A stretch of DNA of 64,000 nt from Nocardiopsis potens DSM 45234 (GCF_000341105.1 NZ_ANBB01000038.1:42442-106441), one strand, 5' to 3'. Positions 16,538 to 25,369 are shown, counted from the first letter of the stretch. Notes: a model not told the origin generated them from the letters alone. Made by a program: numbers and translations.

Positions 16538-16927
16538 ATGGTGTACATGCGAATTTCCCCGCTCATCTCGCGTATCGGCGGTTCCGCCGCACTCGTCGCC
16601 GCATTCCTCGTCGGCGGCGCGACCGCCCCGGCCCACGCCGACGTCGGAAGCATCTGCTACACCGGCCTGCCCTCCCAGGCCCACGACACGCTCGACCTGA
16701 TCGAGGCCGGCGGCCCCTTCCCCTACCCGCAGGACGGCTCGACCTTCTACAACCGGGAAGGCCTCCTCCCGCCCCAGAACACCGGGTACTACAAGGAGTA
16801 CACCGTCGAGACCCCGGGCTCCCCCGACCGCGGAGCGCGCCGCATCGTCACCGGCGACTCCTACCAGGAGGACTACTACACCGCCGACCACTACGCCTCG
16901 TTCGACCTGGTCGACTACGGCTGCTGA
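16538..16927 (+). CDS. Secreted guanyl-specific ribonuclease, RNase Sa/N1-T1 family
   Basis: 129 residues from ATG 16538 (GGAATGCTCA precedes; ATG 16547 is an alternative). A signal peptide (SAALVAAFLVGGATAPAHA) is followed by a mature domain of about 97 residues that closely follows Streptomyces RNase Sa: DTLDLIEAGGPFPYPQDG, FYNREGLLPPQ, YYKEYTVETPG, RGARRIVTG, QEDYYTADHYASF and a terminal Cys. The catalytic trio known from RNase Sa (Glu54, Arg69, His85) corresponds to the Glu of KEYTV, the first Arg of ARRIV and the His of ADHYASF, all present. The paired cysteines expected for the disulfide are at ICYTG and the C terminus. Acts outside the cell on RNA. The barstar gene follows 24 bp downstream. 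Confidence 0.95.
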   Translation: MVYMRISPLISRIGGSAALVAAFLVGGATAPAHADVGSICYTGLPSQAHDTLDLIEAGGPFPYPQDGSTFYNREGLLPPQNTGYYKEYTVETPGSPDRGARRIVTGDSYQEDYYTADHYASFDLVDYGC

Positions 16928-16951
16928 GCCCGCCCGGGTACGCTCCCGACC

Positions 16952-17338
16952 ATGACGGCGACCTACGTGATCGAGGGCCGCGAGGTGACCAGCCTGGAAC
17001 GCTTCTGGCGGGTCATCGGCGAGGCCGTGAACGGCCCCGGCGGCTACTTCGGCTCCAACCTGGACGCGTTCGCCGACTGCCTGAGAGGAGGGCACGGCAC
17101 CCCCGACGACGGCGACTTCGTCATCGAGTGGCACGACCACGAGGCCTCCCGCGAGGCCCTCGGCCACGCCGAGACCGCGCGCCGGCTCCAAGCCCGCCGG
17201 GACCGCGCCCACCCCGCCAACCGGGCCGCGATCCAGGCCGAACTCGACCGCGCCGCGGCCGGCCTGGGCCCGACCGTGTTCGACTGGCTGGTCGAGGTCA
17301 TCGAGGCGGAGGCCCCGGGCCGGCTCCGGCTGCTCTGA
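16952..17338 (+). CDS. Barstar-family ribonuclease inhibitor
   Basis: 128 residues. The N-terminal 90 or so match barstar: a short beta strand (TYVIEGREVTSLERFWRVIG), then GGYFGSNLDAFADCLRGG, the characteristic YFGxNxDAxxDCL segment that faces the RNase active site, and DFVIEWHDHEASR. Barstars bind the RNase one-to-one in the cytoplasm and protect the producer before secretion. The gene follows the RNase by 24 bp on the same strand and is closed by a strong hairpin, so the two form a toxin-immunity operon. The C-terminal 30-40 residues (TVFDWLVEVIEAEAPG) add a final helix; family length is usually 90-130. Confidence 0.93.
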   Translation: MTATYVIEGREVTSLERFWRVIGEAVNGPGGYFGSNLDAFADCLRGGHGTPDDGDFVIEWHDHEASREALGHAETARRLQARRDRAHPANRAAIQAELDRAAAGLGPTVFDWLVEVIEAEAPGRLRLL

Positions 17339-17347
17339 CCCGGCGGA

Positions 17348-17388
17348 CGGCCGGGGAGGCGGAGCGATCGGCCCCGCCTCCCCGGCCG
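17348..17388. terminator. Hairpin terminator after the RNase-barstar operon
   Basis: Two perfect 15-bp arms (17348-17362 and 17374-17388, CGGCCGGGGAGGCGG and complement) flank an 11-nt loop. The hairpin lies between two converging genes, so it may serve both. Confidence 0.75.
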
Positions 17389-17479
17389 CACCCGTTCCCG
17401 CCGGCCCCGCCCGGCGACGGCCCCGCCCGCAGCGGGCCCGGACCGGGCACCCGGCGGGACCCGGCGCGCCCCCGCAGCG

Positions 17480-17890
17480 TCAGGCGTCCGCGCCGAAGGC
17501 CCGCCGCGCCTCGGCGATCTCCCCCTCGTGCTCCACCGCCCAGTCGGCCAGCGCCGAGAGCGGCTCCAGCAGCGAGCGCCCGAGCGAGGTCAGGCCGTAC
17601 TCGACGCCCGGCGGAACGGTGGGAAAGACCTCCCGGCGGACCAGCCCGTCGCCCTCCAGGGAGCGCAGCGTGCGGGTCAGCATCCGGTGGCTGATCCCCT
17701 CGATCCCCCGGTGGAGCCCGTTGAACCGGCGCGGCCCCCTGCCGAGCAGCACGATCACCAGCACCGACCACTTGTCCCCCACCCGGCGCAGCAGGTCGGT
17801 GACCGGGCACCGCTCATGCTCGCCGGCCGGAACCGGGCTCGGCAGCGGCGCTCTGACCACCGAGGGAACATCCGTGTGCGCACCGCACAT
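17480..17890 (-). CDS. HxlR-family transcriptional regulator
   Basis: 136 residues from ATG 17890 with GGAAGGA upstream. The winged-helix HxlR signature is present: ERCPVTDLLRRVGDKWSVLV, RFNGLHRGIEGISHRMLTRT and GLVRREVFPTVPPGVEYGLT. The Cys near the start (RCPV) is the residue that senses redox or electrophile stress in several HxlR/YodB-type proteins. It is divergently transcribed from a short-chain dehydrogenase gene, a usual arrangement in which the regulator controls the neighbouring enzyme; the shared gap is only 78 bp. Confidence 0.9.
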   Translation of the reverse strand: MCGAHTDVPSVVRAPLPSPVPAGEHERCPVTDLLRRVGDKWSVLVIVLLGRGPRRFNGLHRGIEGISHRMLTRTLRSLEGDGLVRREVFPTVPPGVEYGLTSLGRSLLEPLSALADWAVEHEGEIAEARRAFGADA

Positions 17891-17968
17891 GAAACCGCGT
17901 CCTTCCGCTGAGCCGGGCGGCCACCGATGATGCCGATACGCACCGAAGGTAACCGACGAGGGGGAGAC

Positions 17969-18850
17969 GTGGCCGACCCGACCGAACCCGACCACCCGAA
18001 TCCGCGGCGCCGGCGCACCGTGGTCGTCAGCGGCGGCACCGACGGCATGGGCCGCGCCCTGGCCCTGGCACGCGCCGAGCGCGGCGACCGCGTCGTCGCC
18101 CTCGGCAGCGACCCGGGCAAGGGCCGGCGCCTCCTCGCCGACGCCGAGCGGATCGGCGCCGCCGACCGGGTCGACTTCATCCGGGCCGACCTGTCCGGCG
18201 TCGCCGCGACGCGGGCCGCGATCGACCGGATCGCCGAGCGCCACCGGGCCGTCGACGCGCTCGCCCTCTTCGCGAACCGGCAGGCGCCCAGGCGCACCGT
18301 CACCGCCGAGGGCCTGGAGAGGACCTTCGCCCTCTACTACCTCAGCCGCCACCTGCTCGGCCGCGGCCTCGCGCCGCTGCTGCACCGCAGCCCCGCACCG
18401 GTGATCGTCAACGTCTCCGGCACCGGCGTCGCCAAGGGCCGGATCCACTGGGACGACCTGCAGCTGGAGCGCGGCTACAGCACGATCACCGCCCAGCTCC
18501 AGGCCGGGCGCGCCAACGACCTGCTCGGCGTCGCGTTCGCCGCCCGCCCGGACAGCGCCCCCATCCGCTACGTCCTCTACCATCCCGGGTTCACCAGGAG
18601 CGGCGACCTCTCCCCTCTGCCCGCGCCGGTCCGGGTCCTGCTCCGGGGCGCCGCCCGGCTGGCGGCCCGCCCCGTCGAGGCGGCCGTCGCCCCCGTCCAC
18701 GGCTTCATCGACCGCCCGCCCGAGTCGCCCCTCACCGCGATCGACCGCGGCAAGGTCCTCCCGCCCGGCTTCCCGACCCTGGACCCCGCCGCCGCCGAGC
18801 GGCTCGCCGCGGCGACCGAGGCGCTCCTGCACCAGGTCCGCCCCGGTTGA
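17969..18850 (+). CDS. Short-chain dehydrogenase/reductase (SDR)
   Basis: 293 residues from GTG 17969, chosen because GAGGGGGA sits 3-10 bp upstream; ATG 17927 would add 14 unlikely residues. The Rossmann opening VVVSGGTDGMGRALAL carries the GGxxGxG cofactor loop. DRVDFIRADLSG marks the usual acidic position. The active-site segment reads VNVSGTG with a later Tyr/Lys region that is not the textbook YxxxK, so the catalytic tetrad is atypical and this may be a reductase-like protein with altered activity. Divergent from the HxlR gene, which probably regulates it. Confidence 0.8.
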   Translation: MADPTEPDHPNPRRRRTVVVSGGTDGMGRALALARAERGDRVVALGSDPGKGRRLLADAERIGAADRVDFIRADLSGVAATRAAIDRIAERHRAVDALALFANRQAPRRTVTAEGLERTFALYYLSRHLLGRGLAPLLHRSPAPVIVNVSGTGVAKGRIHWDDLQLERGYSTITAQLQAGRANDLLGVAFAARPDSAPIRYVLYHPGFTRSGDLSPLPAPVRVLLRGAARLAARPVEAAVAPVHGFIDRPPESPLTAIDRGKVLPPGFPTLDPAAAERLAAATEALLHQVRPG

Positions 18851-19122
18851 CCGCCCGGCGCAGGGGCTCAGGGCGGCGGGGCCGGCGGGCCCACCGCGGT
18901 CGGCGGGGTGCCGCGCCGCACACGGGCGGGCCGGCGCGCTCCGCCGCCGGCCGGTGCCTCGCGCACGAGGGGCGGGGGCCGGCCCGCGGGCGGCAGGGGC
19001 GGCGCCGATCCCGGTGCGGTCGGCCAGGAGGGCCTACCGGTGCCCGGCGCCGATCCGCTGCACGGCCGGCGCCGCGGCCCGCCTTCCGGACGCCCCTCCT
19101 CTGTCCCCCGCCGGCCGCGGGC

Positions 19123-20118
19123 TCAGCCGCGCGGCGGGTTCCGGCGCGGGCGCAGGACGGCGTTCGGCAGACCGGGGGCGGGAAGCCGGTCCCCGTCGTA
19201 GCCGTCGACGGCGCCGAACCGGTCGGAGGCGCGCTGCCACTCCTCGCGGGCCCGGACGATGTCCTCGTGGCTGCGGCCGACGAAGTTCCACCACATGACG
19301 ATCTCCTCCTCGAACGGCGTGCCGCCGAGCAGCAGCAGCCGCGCCAGGCCGTCGGACTCGTTGGCCAGCGCCAACGTGTCCGGCCCGGGGCCGAGGTAGC
19401 CCAGCTCCGCCCGGCGCACGAGGGTCCCGCCGGTTCCGCCCAGGCGGACGTCGCCCTGGTCGACCAGGACCCCGTGCTCGAAGGCGGGGTCCACCGGCAG
19501 CTCCGCGGCCGCGCCGGGGCCGAGCAGGAGTTCGGCGCCGAGCAGCGGGGTGAAGGTCGGCACCGGGGAGGCCTGTCCGGCCAGCTCGCCCAGGAAGACC
19601 CGGGCCTCGGCGCCGCCCACCCGGACCGGCTCGGGAACGTAGTGCCGGAAGTCGCGGCCGGCGTCCCGGGCCTCCTCCGGCAGCGCCACCCACAGCTGGG
19701 CCCCGTGCAGGACGGTGGTCCCCGGGGTGGAGACCTCCGAGTGGCTGATGCCGTGCCCGCCGGTCATCAGGTTGAGCTCGCCGGGCCGGACGAAGGCGTG
19801 GCTGCCCAGGCTGTCGCGGTGCTCGATCTCCCCGCTGAACAGCCAGGACACCGTCTGCAGGCCGGTGTGCGGGTGCGGCGGGACGCGCATGCCGCCGGTC
19901 TCGGCGACGTCGTCGGGGCCGTAGTGGTCGGCGAAGCACCAGGCGCCGATCAGGGTCCGGGCCCGCTGCGGCAGGGTGCGCCGCACCGTCATCGCCCGCT
20001 GGCCTCCCAGCGGCACCTCCCGCGCGGACAGCACCTCGACCCGCGGCTCCCCGCCCGGACCTGCGTGCGCCGAGGCCGCGCACCGCACCTCGGCCGGGTC
20101 CGTCTCGACGTTGCTCAC
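19123..20118 (-). CDS. Pirin-family protein
   Basis: 331 residues with two cupin-like halves. The N-terminal half has the pirin metal motif PHPHTGLQTVSWLFSGEIEH and HGISHSE, giving the three His and one Glu that hold iron, plus GELNLMTGG. The C-terminal half ends with TPFEEEIVMWWNFVGRSHED, typical of pirins. Bacterial pirins include quercetinases and redox-responsive regulators; the substrate is unknown here. It stands alone between unrelated genes with its own start. A 270-bp region upstream of its stop side (18851-19122) shows no gene. Confidence 0.9.
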   Translation of the reverse strand: MSNVETDPAEVRCAASAHAGPGGEPRVEVLSAREVPLGGQRAMTVRRTLPQRARTLIGAWCFADHYGPDDVAETGGMRVPPHPHTGLQTVSWLFSGEIEHRDSLGSHAFVRPGELNLMTGGHGISHSEVSTPGTTVLHGAQLWVALPEEARDAGRDFRHYVPEPVRVGGAEARVFLGELAGQASPVPTFTPLLGAELLLGPGAAAELPVDPAFEHGVLVDQGDVRLGGTGGTLVRRAELGYLGPGPDTLALANESDGLARLLLLGGTPFEEEIVMWWNFVGRSHEDIVRAREEWQRASDRFGAVDGYDGDRLPAPGLPNAVLRPRRNPPRG

Positions 20119-20296
20119 CTTCGCCGCCTCCCCCGTGGCCCCGGCGGCGGCGATCCCGCCGCCGTGACCGGATCATAGGACACCCCGGGCCGGAAGGCGC
20201 GGGCGGAACCCCATGCGGGGCGGGCCGGGCGGCCCGCGGAGACGGCGCCCCCACCGAGGTCGGGAGGCCGGTCCGGTGCGGGCCGCGGGCGCCCGG

Positions 20297-21001
20297 TCAG
20301 CCGGAGGCCGCCCGTCCGGTGCCGAGGCGGGCGGCCAGGTCGGTCAGGCCGTCGGTGTGCAGGTCGAACCGGTCCGAGGGGGCGGGCGGGTCGCCGACCG
20401 GGCGGGCGACGTAGGCGGTGCGCAGGCCCAGGCGCTGCGCGGCGCGGAGGTCCCAGGCGTGCGCGGCGACCATCAGCAGCCGCTCCGGCGGCCGCCCGGA
20501 GGCCTCGACGGCCAGCCGGTAGACCGCGGGGTCCGGCTTGTAGGTCCGGGCGTCCTCGGCGGAGAGGGCCAGGTGCCAGCGGAGTCCGGCGCGGGCGTTG
20601 ATCTCCAGCAGCGCCGTCCGGCTCGCGTTGGAGAGCCCGATCAGCGGGAAGTGCTCGGCGAGCCGGGCGAGGCCGGCCGCGGCGTCGGGCCACGGCGGGG
20701 GCGTGCGGGCGGACCGGGCCAGTTCCTCGGCGGCGGCCGGGCCGCGGGCTCCGGCGGCGTCGGCGACGAGCCGGGCGGCTTCCAGGTCGATGGCGCCACC
20801 GGCCCGGTAGGGCCGCTCTCCGTCGAGGATGCGGCGCTGCTCGCGGTCGACGTGGCGCTGCCACAGCGACAGCAGCCGCTCGGTCCCGGGGCCGTCCGGC
20901 GGCGGGTCGAGAGCGCGGATTCCGGCGCGGATGCCGGCGGGTTCGTCGACGAGCGTGCCGAGCACGTCGAAGACGAGCGCGTCGATGTCGAGCTGCGGCA
21001 T
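20297..21001 (-). CDS. HAD-superfamily hydrolase, haloacid dehalogenase type II-like
   Basis: 234 residues from ATG 21001 behind a good AGGAGG. HAD motifs are in order: motif I VFDVLGTLVDE (nucleophile Asp then Leu in place of the second Asp of phosphatases, as in L-2-haloacid dehalogenases), motif II GLSNAS, motif III around ARTYKPDPAVYRLA (Lys), and motif IV MVAAHAWDLRAAQRLGLRTAYV. The Asp-x-x-Gly-Thr-Leu variant and the AHAWDL segment fit the dehalogenase type II group, which acts on small acids in the cytoplasm. No operon partner is evident. Confidence 0.85.
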   Translation of the reverse strand: MPQLDIDALVFDVLGTLVDEPAGIRAGIRALDPPPDGPGTERLLSLWQRHVDREQRRILDGERPYRAGGAIDLEAARLVADAAGARGPAAAEELARSARTPPPWPDAAAGLARLAEHFPLIGLSNASRTALLEINARAGLRWHLALSAEDARTYKPDPAVYRLAVEASGRPPERLLMVAAHAWDLRAAQRLGLRTAYVARPVGDPPAPSDRFDLHTDGLTDLAARLGTGRAASG

Positions 21002-21142
21002 GGGCGGGCCCTCCTGGCGGGAGACGGGGCGCGGCGGCGGTCGCGGCCGCCTGCTCGCGCGGCCGGGGGCGGATCGGGCCACCCCCGAAGACGTAAGGGG
21101 TTAAAATCGCTTTTGGTCGAACGTAGTGGGGGCGGGTAAGGG

Positions 21143-21760
21143 ATGCAAGTCGGTTTCAACGATTACGTCTGGGCCGCGGGGGTCGCGACCGACCTGGTCA
21201 ACACCACCGCCGAGGTCTGGCGCGGCGACGACCGCCTGCCCGACGCCGCCGCCCTCGCTGCCTTCGCCGACCTGCACGGCGGCCCGCCGGGCGGCGCCTC
21301 CGGCTCCCTCTCCGAACCGGCCCGCCGCGCCGGACCGGACGAGCTGCGCGCCGTGCACCGGCTCCGCGCCGCCGTGCGGGAGCTGATCGACCGCCCCGAC
21401 CGCGAGCGCCTCGTCTCCGGGGCCACCGCGCTCACCGCCCCCGCCCGGGGCGCCACGCTCATCCCCGACCCCGCGCACGAGGGGCGCACCCGCTGGGCCG
21501 CCCCGCTCCCCGAGGACGCGACCGCCGCCGACGCCCTCTCGCTGATCTGCGGCGTCGGCATCCTCGGGGTGGTGCACAACCTCGGCGAGCGGCGGTTCCG
21601 CCAGTGCTCCGCGCCCACCTGCCGGGGGGCGTTCATCGACACCACCCGGCCCGGCCGCCGCCGCTACTGCATGCCCGACCTGTGCGGCAACCGGGTCAAC
21701 GTGGCCAACCACCGCGCCCGCCGGGCCGCGGCGCGCGGCCGGCCCGCCGGCCCGGAGTAG
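21143..21760 (+). CDS. CGNR zinc-finger / ABATE-domain regulator
   Basis: 205 residues. The N-terminal ABATE-like helical domain (YVWAAGVATDLVNTTAEVW, LRAVHRLRAAVRELI) is followed by the diagnostic zinc finger: CSAPTCRGAFIDTTRPGRR, then YCMPDLCGNRVNVANHRARR with the CGNR box. Proteins of this family are probable DNA-binding regulators in actinobacteria; no target is known from the sequence. ATG 21143 is preceded by GGGTAAGGG. It is divergent from the HAD gene, with 141 bp of slightly AT-rich DNA between them. Confidence 0.88.
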   Translation: MQVGFNDYVWAAGVATDLVNTTAEVWRGDDRLPDAAALAAFADLHGGPPGGASGSLSEPARRAGPDELRAVHRLRAAVRELIDRPDRERLVSGATALTAPARGATLIPDPAHEGRTRWAAPLPEDATAADALSLICGVGILGVVHNLGERRFRQCSAPTCRGAFIDTTRPGRRRYCMPDLCGNRVNVANHRARRAAARGRPAGPE

Positions 21761-21856
21761 GCCCGTCGGCGGCCCTCTCCCCGGGCGCAGCGGCGGCGGC
21801 CCGCCCTGAAAGAGGCCCGCCCGGCCCCGCGGAGGCCCACCGCTACGCTCTCCCCC

Positions 21857-22249
21857 ATGGCCGAACCCGACGACCCCGGGCCCGCGCAGGCGCCCGGCAC
21901 TCCCCCCGCGTCCGGGCGCCGGCCGATCGGCGCCGTCCTGGTCCCGATCGCGGCGACCCTGATCACCCTGCTGACGCTGCCCTTCATGGCGATGGTGGCG
22001 CTCCTCAGCACCGAACCGCCGGAATGCTTCATGACCTTCACCGACGTCGCTCAGGCGCAGTGCGACGCGGCGCTCAGCGACGGACACGACCTGACCCCCG
22101 CGATCCTCCTCGGGGTGGCGGCCGCGGTGGAGTTCGCCGCCTTCGTCGCGCTATGGGTGCTGCGCCGCCGGACGGTTCCGCGCTGGACGCTGTTCGGAGT
22201 GGTCGTCGCGGCGGCGCTGTTCTTCTTCCTGTTCCCCCCGCCGGGCTGA
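21857..22249 (+). CDS. Small membrane protein of unknown function
   Basis: 130 residues: a Pro-rich cytoplasmic N terminus, then three hydrophobic segments (about 25-50 AVLVPIAATLITLLTLPFMA, about 80-105 and about 110-128). An outside loop between the first two holds two Cys (PECFMTF and AQCDA) that could pair. It resembles many unnamed actinomycete membrane proteins. It follows the CGNR gene by 96 bp on the same strand. No function can be assigned. Confidence 0.7.
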   Translation: MAEPDDPGPAQAPGTPPASGRRPIGAVLVPIAATLITLLTLPFMAMVALLSTEPPECFMTFTDVAQAQCDAALSDGHDLTPAILLGVAAAVEFAAFVALWVLRRRTVPRWTLFGVVVAAALFFFLFPPPG

Positions 22250-22319
22250 CCCCGGTGCCGGGTGCCGTGGTCTGTGACCGACATCCCGGCCCGTACAACG
22301 TAGATCTGGTTTTGTCCGG

Positions 22320-23549
22320 CTATGCGGGGCGATGCCCGGAAGCTTCCGCTCCTCCCGTTCGGGGCCGGCCGCCCCCTCGCGGGGCCCGACCGCCGGGGCG
22401 GCCGGCCGTGCCGGCCCACACGGCGAGCCCGAGCAGGGCGTACGAGGCGCCGGCCAGGCAGGAGGCCCACCACCCCCAGGAGGCGTAGGCCCAGGCCGAG
22501 GTGACCGCGCCGAGGGCGGACCCCAGGGAGTAGAACGCCATGTAGGCGCCGATGACGCCGCTCGCGCGGTCCGGGTGCGCGGTGGTCAGCAGGTGCTGGC
22601 TGCTGACGTGGACGGCCTGGACCGCGAAGTCCAGCAGCACGACGCCGGCGATGAGGGGCCACAGCGTCGGCTCCGTCCGGGCGATGAGCGCCCAGGAGGC
22701 CGCCAGCAGCGCGAGGGACCGGCCGCTGACCGCGCCGGCGCGGCCGCGGTCGGCCCACCGCCCCGCACGGGCCGCCCCGAGCGCCCCGGCCAGGCCCGCC
22801 AGCCCGAAGAGGCCGATCTCGGCGGTGCCGAGCGACCACGGCTCGGCACCGAGCGGGAGGGCCAGTCCGCCCCAGAGCGTCCCGAAGGAGGCGAAGAGGA
22901 AGAGGGCGATGAGGCCCCGGCCGAGGAGCAGGCGGTCCGTGACCGCCAGCCGCGCCATCGAGCCGACCGCCCGCGTGTACCGCACCCGGGCGGTCCCGGG
23001 GTCCGGGCGGAGGGCCGCGCGGGCGGTGGCGGCGAGCGCCAGGCAGAGCAGCGCGAGCACGAGGTAGACGGCGCGCCAGCCGGCCGCGTCCCCCAGGGCG
23101 CCCGCCAGGACGCGGGCGCCGAGGATGCCGATCACCACCCCCGAGGTGACCGCGCCGATGTCGCGCCCCCGCTCGCCCGGCGCGGAGACGGCGGCGGTGT
23201 AGGCCACCGCGATCTGCACCACGACCGCGAAGAGGCCCGCGGCCGCCAGCCCCGCCACCGCGACCGGCCCGTTCGGGGCGAGGGCGGCGGTGGCGGCCCC
23301 CGCGGCGACGAGCACCAGGTGCGCGGTGATGAGCCGCCGCCGGTCCAGCACGTCGCCGAGGGGCACCAGCAGGACCAGGCCGGCGAAGTAGCCGACCTGC
23401 CCGGCGGCCGCGAGCCGGCCCAGCGATTCCGGCGCCAGACCCAGTTCGGCGCCCGCGGGCTCCAGCACCGGCTGGATCGCGTACACCGTGGACACCGCCG
23501 CGGCGCAGACCGCGGCCAGGACGGTGCGCCGCACGCCCGCCACGCCCAC
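22320..23549 (-). CDS. MFS transporter, drug-efflux type
   Basis: About 409 residues with 12 predicted helices; the loop after helix 2 reads PLGDVLDRRRLI, the MFS signature. YAIQPVLEP and GVVIGILGARVLAGALGD (antiporter motif C-like) suggest efflux. The start is uncertain: GTG 23549 has GGAGG seven bases upstream and was preferred. A TTG at 23573 would add eight residues and overlap the operator. Divergent from an HxlR regulator gene; a 17-bp perfect palindrome sits just upstream, so the regulator probably represses this pump. The substrate is unknown. Confidence 0.85.
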   Translation of the reverse strand: MGVAGVRRTVLAAVCAAAVSTVYAIQPVLEPAGAELGLAPESLGRLAAAGQVGYFAGLVLLVPLGDVLDRRRLITAHLVLVAAGAATAALAPNGPVAVAGLAAAGLFAVVVQIAVAYTAAVSAPGERGRDIGAVTSGVVIGILGARVLAGALGDAAGWRAVYLVLALLCLALAATARAALRPDPGTARVRYTRAVGSMARLAVTDRLLLGRGLIALFLFASFGTLWGGLALPLGAEPWSLGTAEIGLFGLAGLAGALGAARAGRWADRGRAGAVSGRSLALLAASWALIARTEPTLWPLIAGVVLLDFAVQAVHVSSQHLLTTAHPDRASGVIGAYMAFYSLGSALGAVTSAWAYASWGWWASCLAGASYALLGLAVWAGTAGRPGGRAPRGGGRPRTGGAEASGHRPA

Positions 23550-23565
23550 CACCACCCCTCCATTC

Positions 23566-23611
23566 GGTTTCAAAATGAAACCATTGAAGGGTAGGGCACA
23601 ATGGTTTCAAA
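23566..23611. promoter_or_regulatory. Palindromic operator between MFS and HxlR genes
   Basis: GGTTTCAAAATGAAACC (23566-23582) is a perfect palindrome with GGTTTC/GAAACC arms. A second GGTTTCAAA half-site lies at 23603-23611, 37 bp away in the same orientation. This AT-rich pair fills the 87-bp gap between divergent genes and is the likely HxlR binding region. Confidence 0.65.
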
Positions 23612-23636
23612 GAGCAACCGATGAAAGGAGGGGCCG

Positions 23637-24089
23637 ATGCCGGACACCGGACCCGGCCGCGACTGGACCGACCCCGCGTGCCCGGTCGCCCGGACGGTCG
23701 ACCTCGTCGGCGACCGGTGGAGCCTGCTCATCGTGCGCGACGCCATGGACGGCCCGGCGTCCTTCACCGAACTCCGCCAGGGGCTCGGGATCGCCCGCAA
23801 CATCCTCAGCGACCGGCTCCGCAGGCTCGTCGAGCACGGCGTGCTGAGCACCAGCCCCAGCGGCAAGCGACACGTGTACGAGCTGACCGCGGCCGGAAAG
23901 GACCTGTTCACCGCCATCGTGGCGCTGAGGCAGTGGGGCGAGCGGCACGCGTTCGCCGACGGCGAGCCCCGCTCGCACCTCCTCGACGCAGAAGGCCGGC
24001 CGGTCGTCGAACTCCGGCCGCACGGCCAGGACGGCACCCCTCTGACCGCCGACACCACCCGCGTGCAGAAGAGCGGCCGGGACCGCTGA
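23637..24089 (+). CDS. HxlR-family transcriptional regulator
   Basis: 150 residues from ATG 23637 with AAAGGAGG at 23624-23631. Winged-helix features: DPACPVARTVDLVGDRWSLL, FTELRQGLGIARNILSDRL, VEHGVLSTSPSGKRHVYEL. The Cys of ACPV is conserved in the family. A C-terminal extension of about 40 residues (RSHLLDAEGRPVVELRPH) is of the type found in longer HxlR proteins. It probably controls the divergent MFS pump and itself through the palindrome upstream. Confidence 0.9.
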   Translation: MPDTGPGRDWTDPACPVARTVDLVGDRWSLLIVRDAMDGPASFTELRQGLGIARNILSDRLRRLVEHGVLSTSPSGKRHVYELTAAGKDLFTAIVALRQWGERHAFADGEPRSHLLDAEGRPVVELRPHGQDGTPLTADTTRVQKSGRDR

Positions 24090-24487
24090 CAGGGGACGGG
24101 AGGCGGCCCCGCCGGCCGCTCCCCCGCGCCGCCCGGTGCCGCGGCCCTTCCCACCGCGAACGCGCGGGGCGCCGGTCCGCGGCCGACCGGCGGGCGCCAC
24201 GGCGAAAGCGCGGGAGGGGCGTCCGGGCTGCGGCTCGGGCGATCCGCCCGGGCGCACCCGCGCCGGGGCGGGGTTCTCCTCCCCGCCGGCGGGCTAGTGC
24301 TGTGACCGCGAAGGTTCGCGGGGTTGGTCAGGCTGCGGGTACGAGGGGGGTCGGCGTACGCCCCTATGCACTCGCGGGTGAATGTGCCCGGTTCGCGGCC
24401 CCCTTCCGGGGCTTGTTGACTTCAAGCTTGGTTGAGGTCTTAGCGTCGTGTCGCGTTGATCACCGACTGGAGGCAGGAGAAGACCTC

Positions 24488-25321
24488 ATGATCGTCGTAA
24501 CCGGCGCCACCGGAAACATAGGAAGCGCCCTGGTAAAGGAGCTCCGGGCGTTGGATGCCGGACCGCTCAGGGGCCTCACCCGTGACACCGCGCGGGCTGT
24601 GTTTCCTGCGGGTGTCGAAGCCGTTGAGGGCGACCTGGGGCGACCAGCCTCGCTCAAGCCCGCACTTGAAGGGGCACGTTCGCCCTTCCTGGTGTCAGGC
24701 ATGGGCCCGGACGCCGAGATCCTGGAGGCCGCCCGGCGGGCTGGTGTCGAGCATGTGGTGCTGATTTCGTCCGTCACCGTCCAGAGCCACCCGCACCTGG
24801 GTCCTGCCGGCGAGAACCTGGCTGTCGAGCGTCTGCTCAAGGACAGCGGCATGACCTGGACGATTCTGCGGCCGACGCAGTTCGCCTCCAATGCCCTGTG
24901 GTGGGCAGACGCAATACGCAAGCGTCATTCGGTCCGTGTGCCTTACGCAGACGTCGGTCTGCCCACCATCCACCCCGCGGACATCGCATCGGTGGCTCGC
25001 GCCGCGCTGACCCAGGCCGGCCACCGGGGGGTGACCTACGCGCTGACCGGTCCAGAGCGGATCACTCCCCGTCAGCAGCTCGAAGCCATTGCGCAAGCGG
25101 TGGGACGTGAAGTGCCGTGCACCGAGATCAGCCGAGAGGAAGCCCGCCGTGACATGGCCGCGTTCTTGGGCGTTGAGGCCGCAGAGGCGGTCCTCGACAT
25201 CACGGGTGGCGACGTCAACGAGGAATTGCTCACCGTGCGCGACACCGTCACTCAGATCACCCATGCCCCGGCCAGGAGGTTCAGGCAATGGGCCTTGGAG
25301 AACGCCGATTCCTTCCGCTGA
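24488..25321 (+). CDS. NmrA/atypical-SDR NAD(P)-binding protein (passenger gene)
   Basis: 277 residues from ATG 24488, with GGAGGCAGGAGAAG upstream. Rossmann opening MIVVTGATGNIGSALVKEL (GxxGxxG), then VEAVEGDLGRPASL, VEHVVLISSVTVQ, MTWTILRPTQFASN and PTIHPADIASVARAAL, the pattern of NmrA-like/quinone-reductase-like atypical SDRs that bind NAD(P)H without the classical YxxxK site. Codon use is less GC-biased than that of neighbours, in keeping with arrival by transfer. The gene lies wholly inside the IS630-type ends and is not needed for transposition, so it is a passenger. Its role may be redox or electrophile defence; that is inference. Confidence 0.85.
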   Translation: MIVVTGATGNIGSALVKELRALDAGPLRGLTRDTARAVFPAGVEAVEGDLGRPASLKPALEGARSPFLVSGMGPDAEILEAARRAGVEHVVLISSVTVQSHPHLGPAGENLAVERLLKDSGMTWTILRPTQFASNALWWADAIRKRHSVRVPYADVGLPTIHPADIASVARAALTQAGHRGVTYALTGPERITPRQQLEAIAQAVGREVPCTEISREEARRDMAAFLGVEAAEAVLDITGGDVNEELLTVRDTVTQITHAPARRFRQWALENADSFR

Positions 25322-25369
25322 GCTCCTGGCCCTGAGCATGTTCACCGGCACCGAGCTGGGCACCTACGG

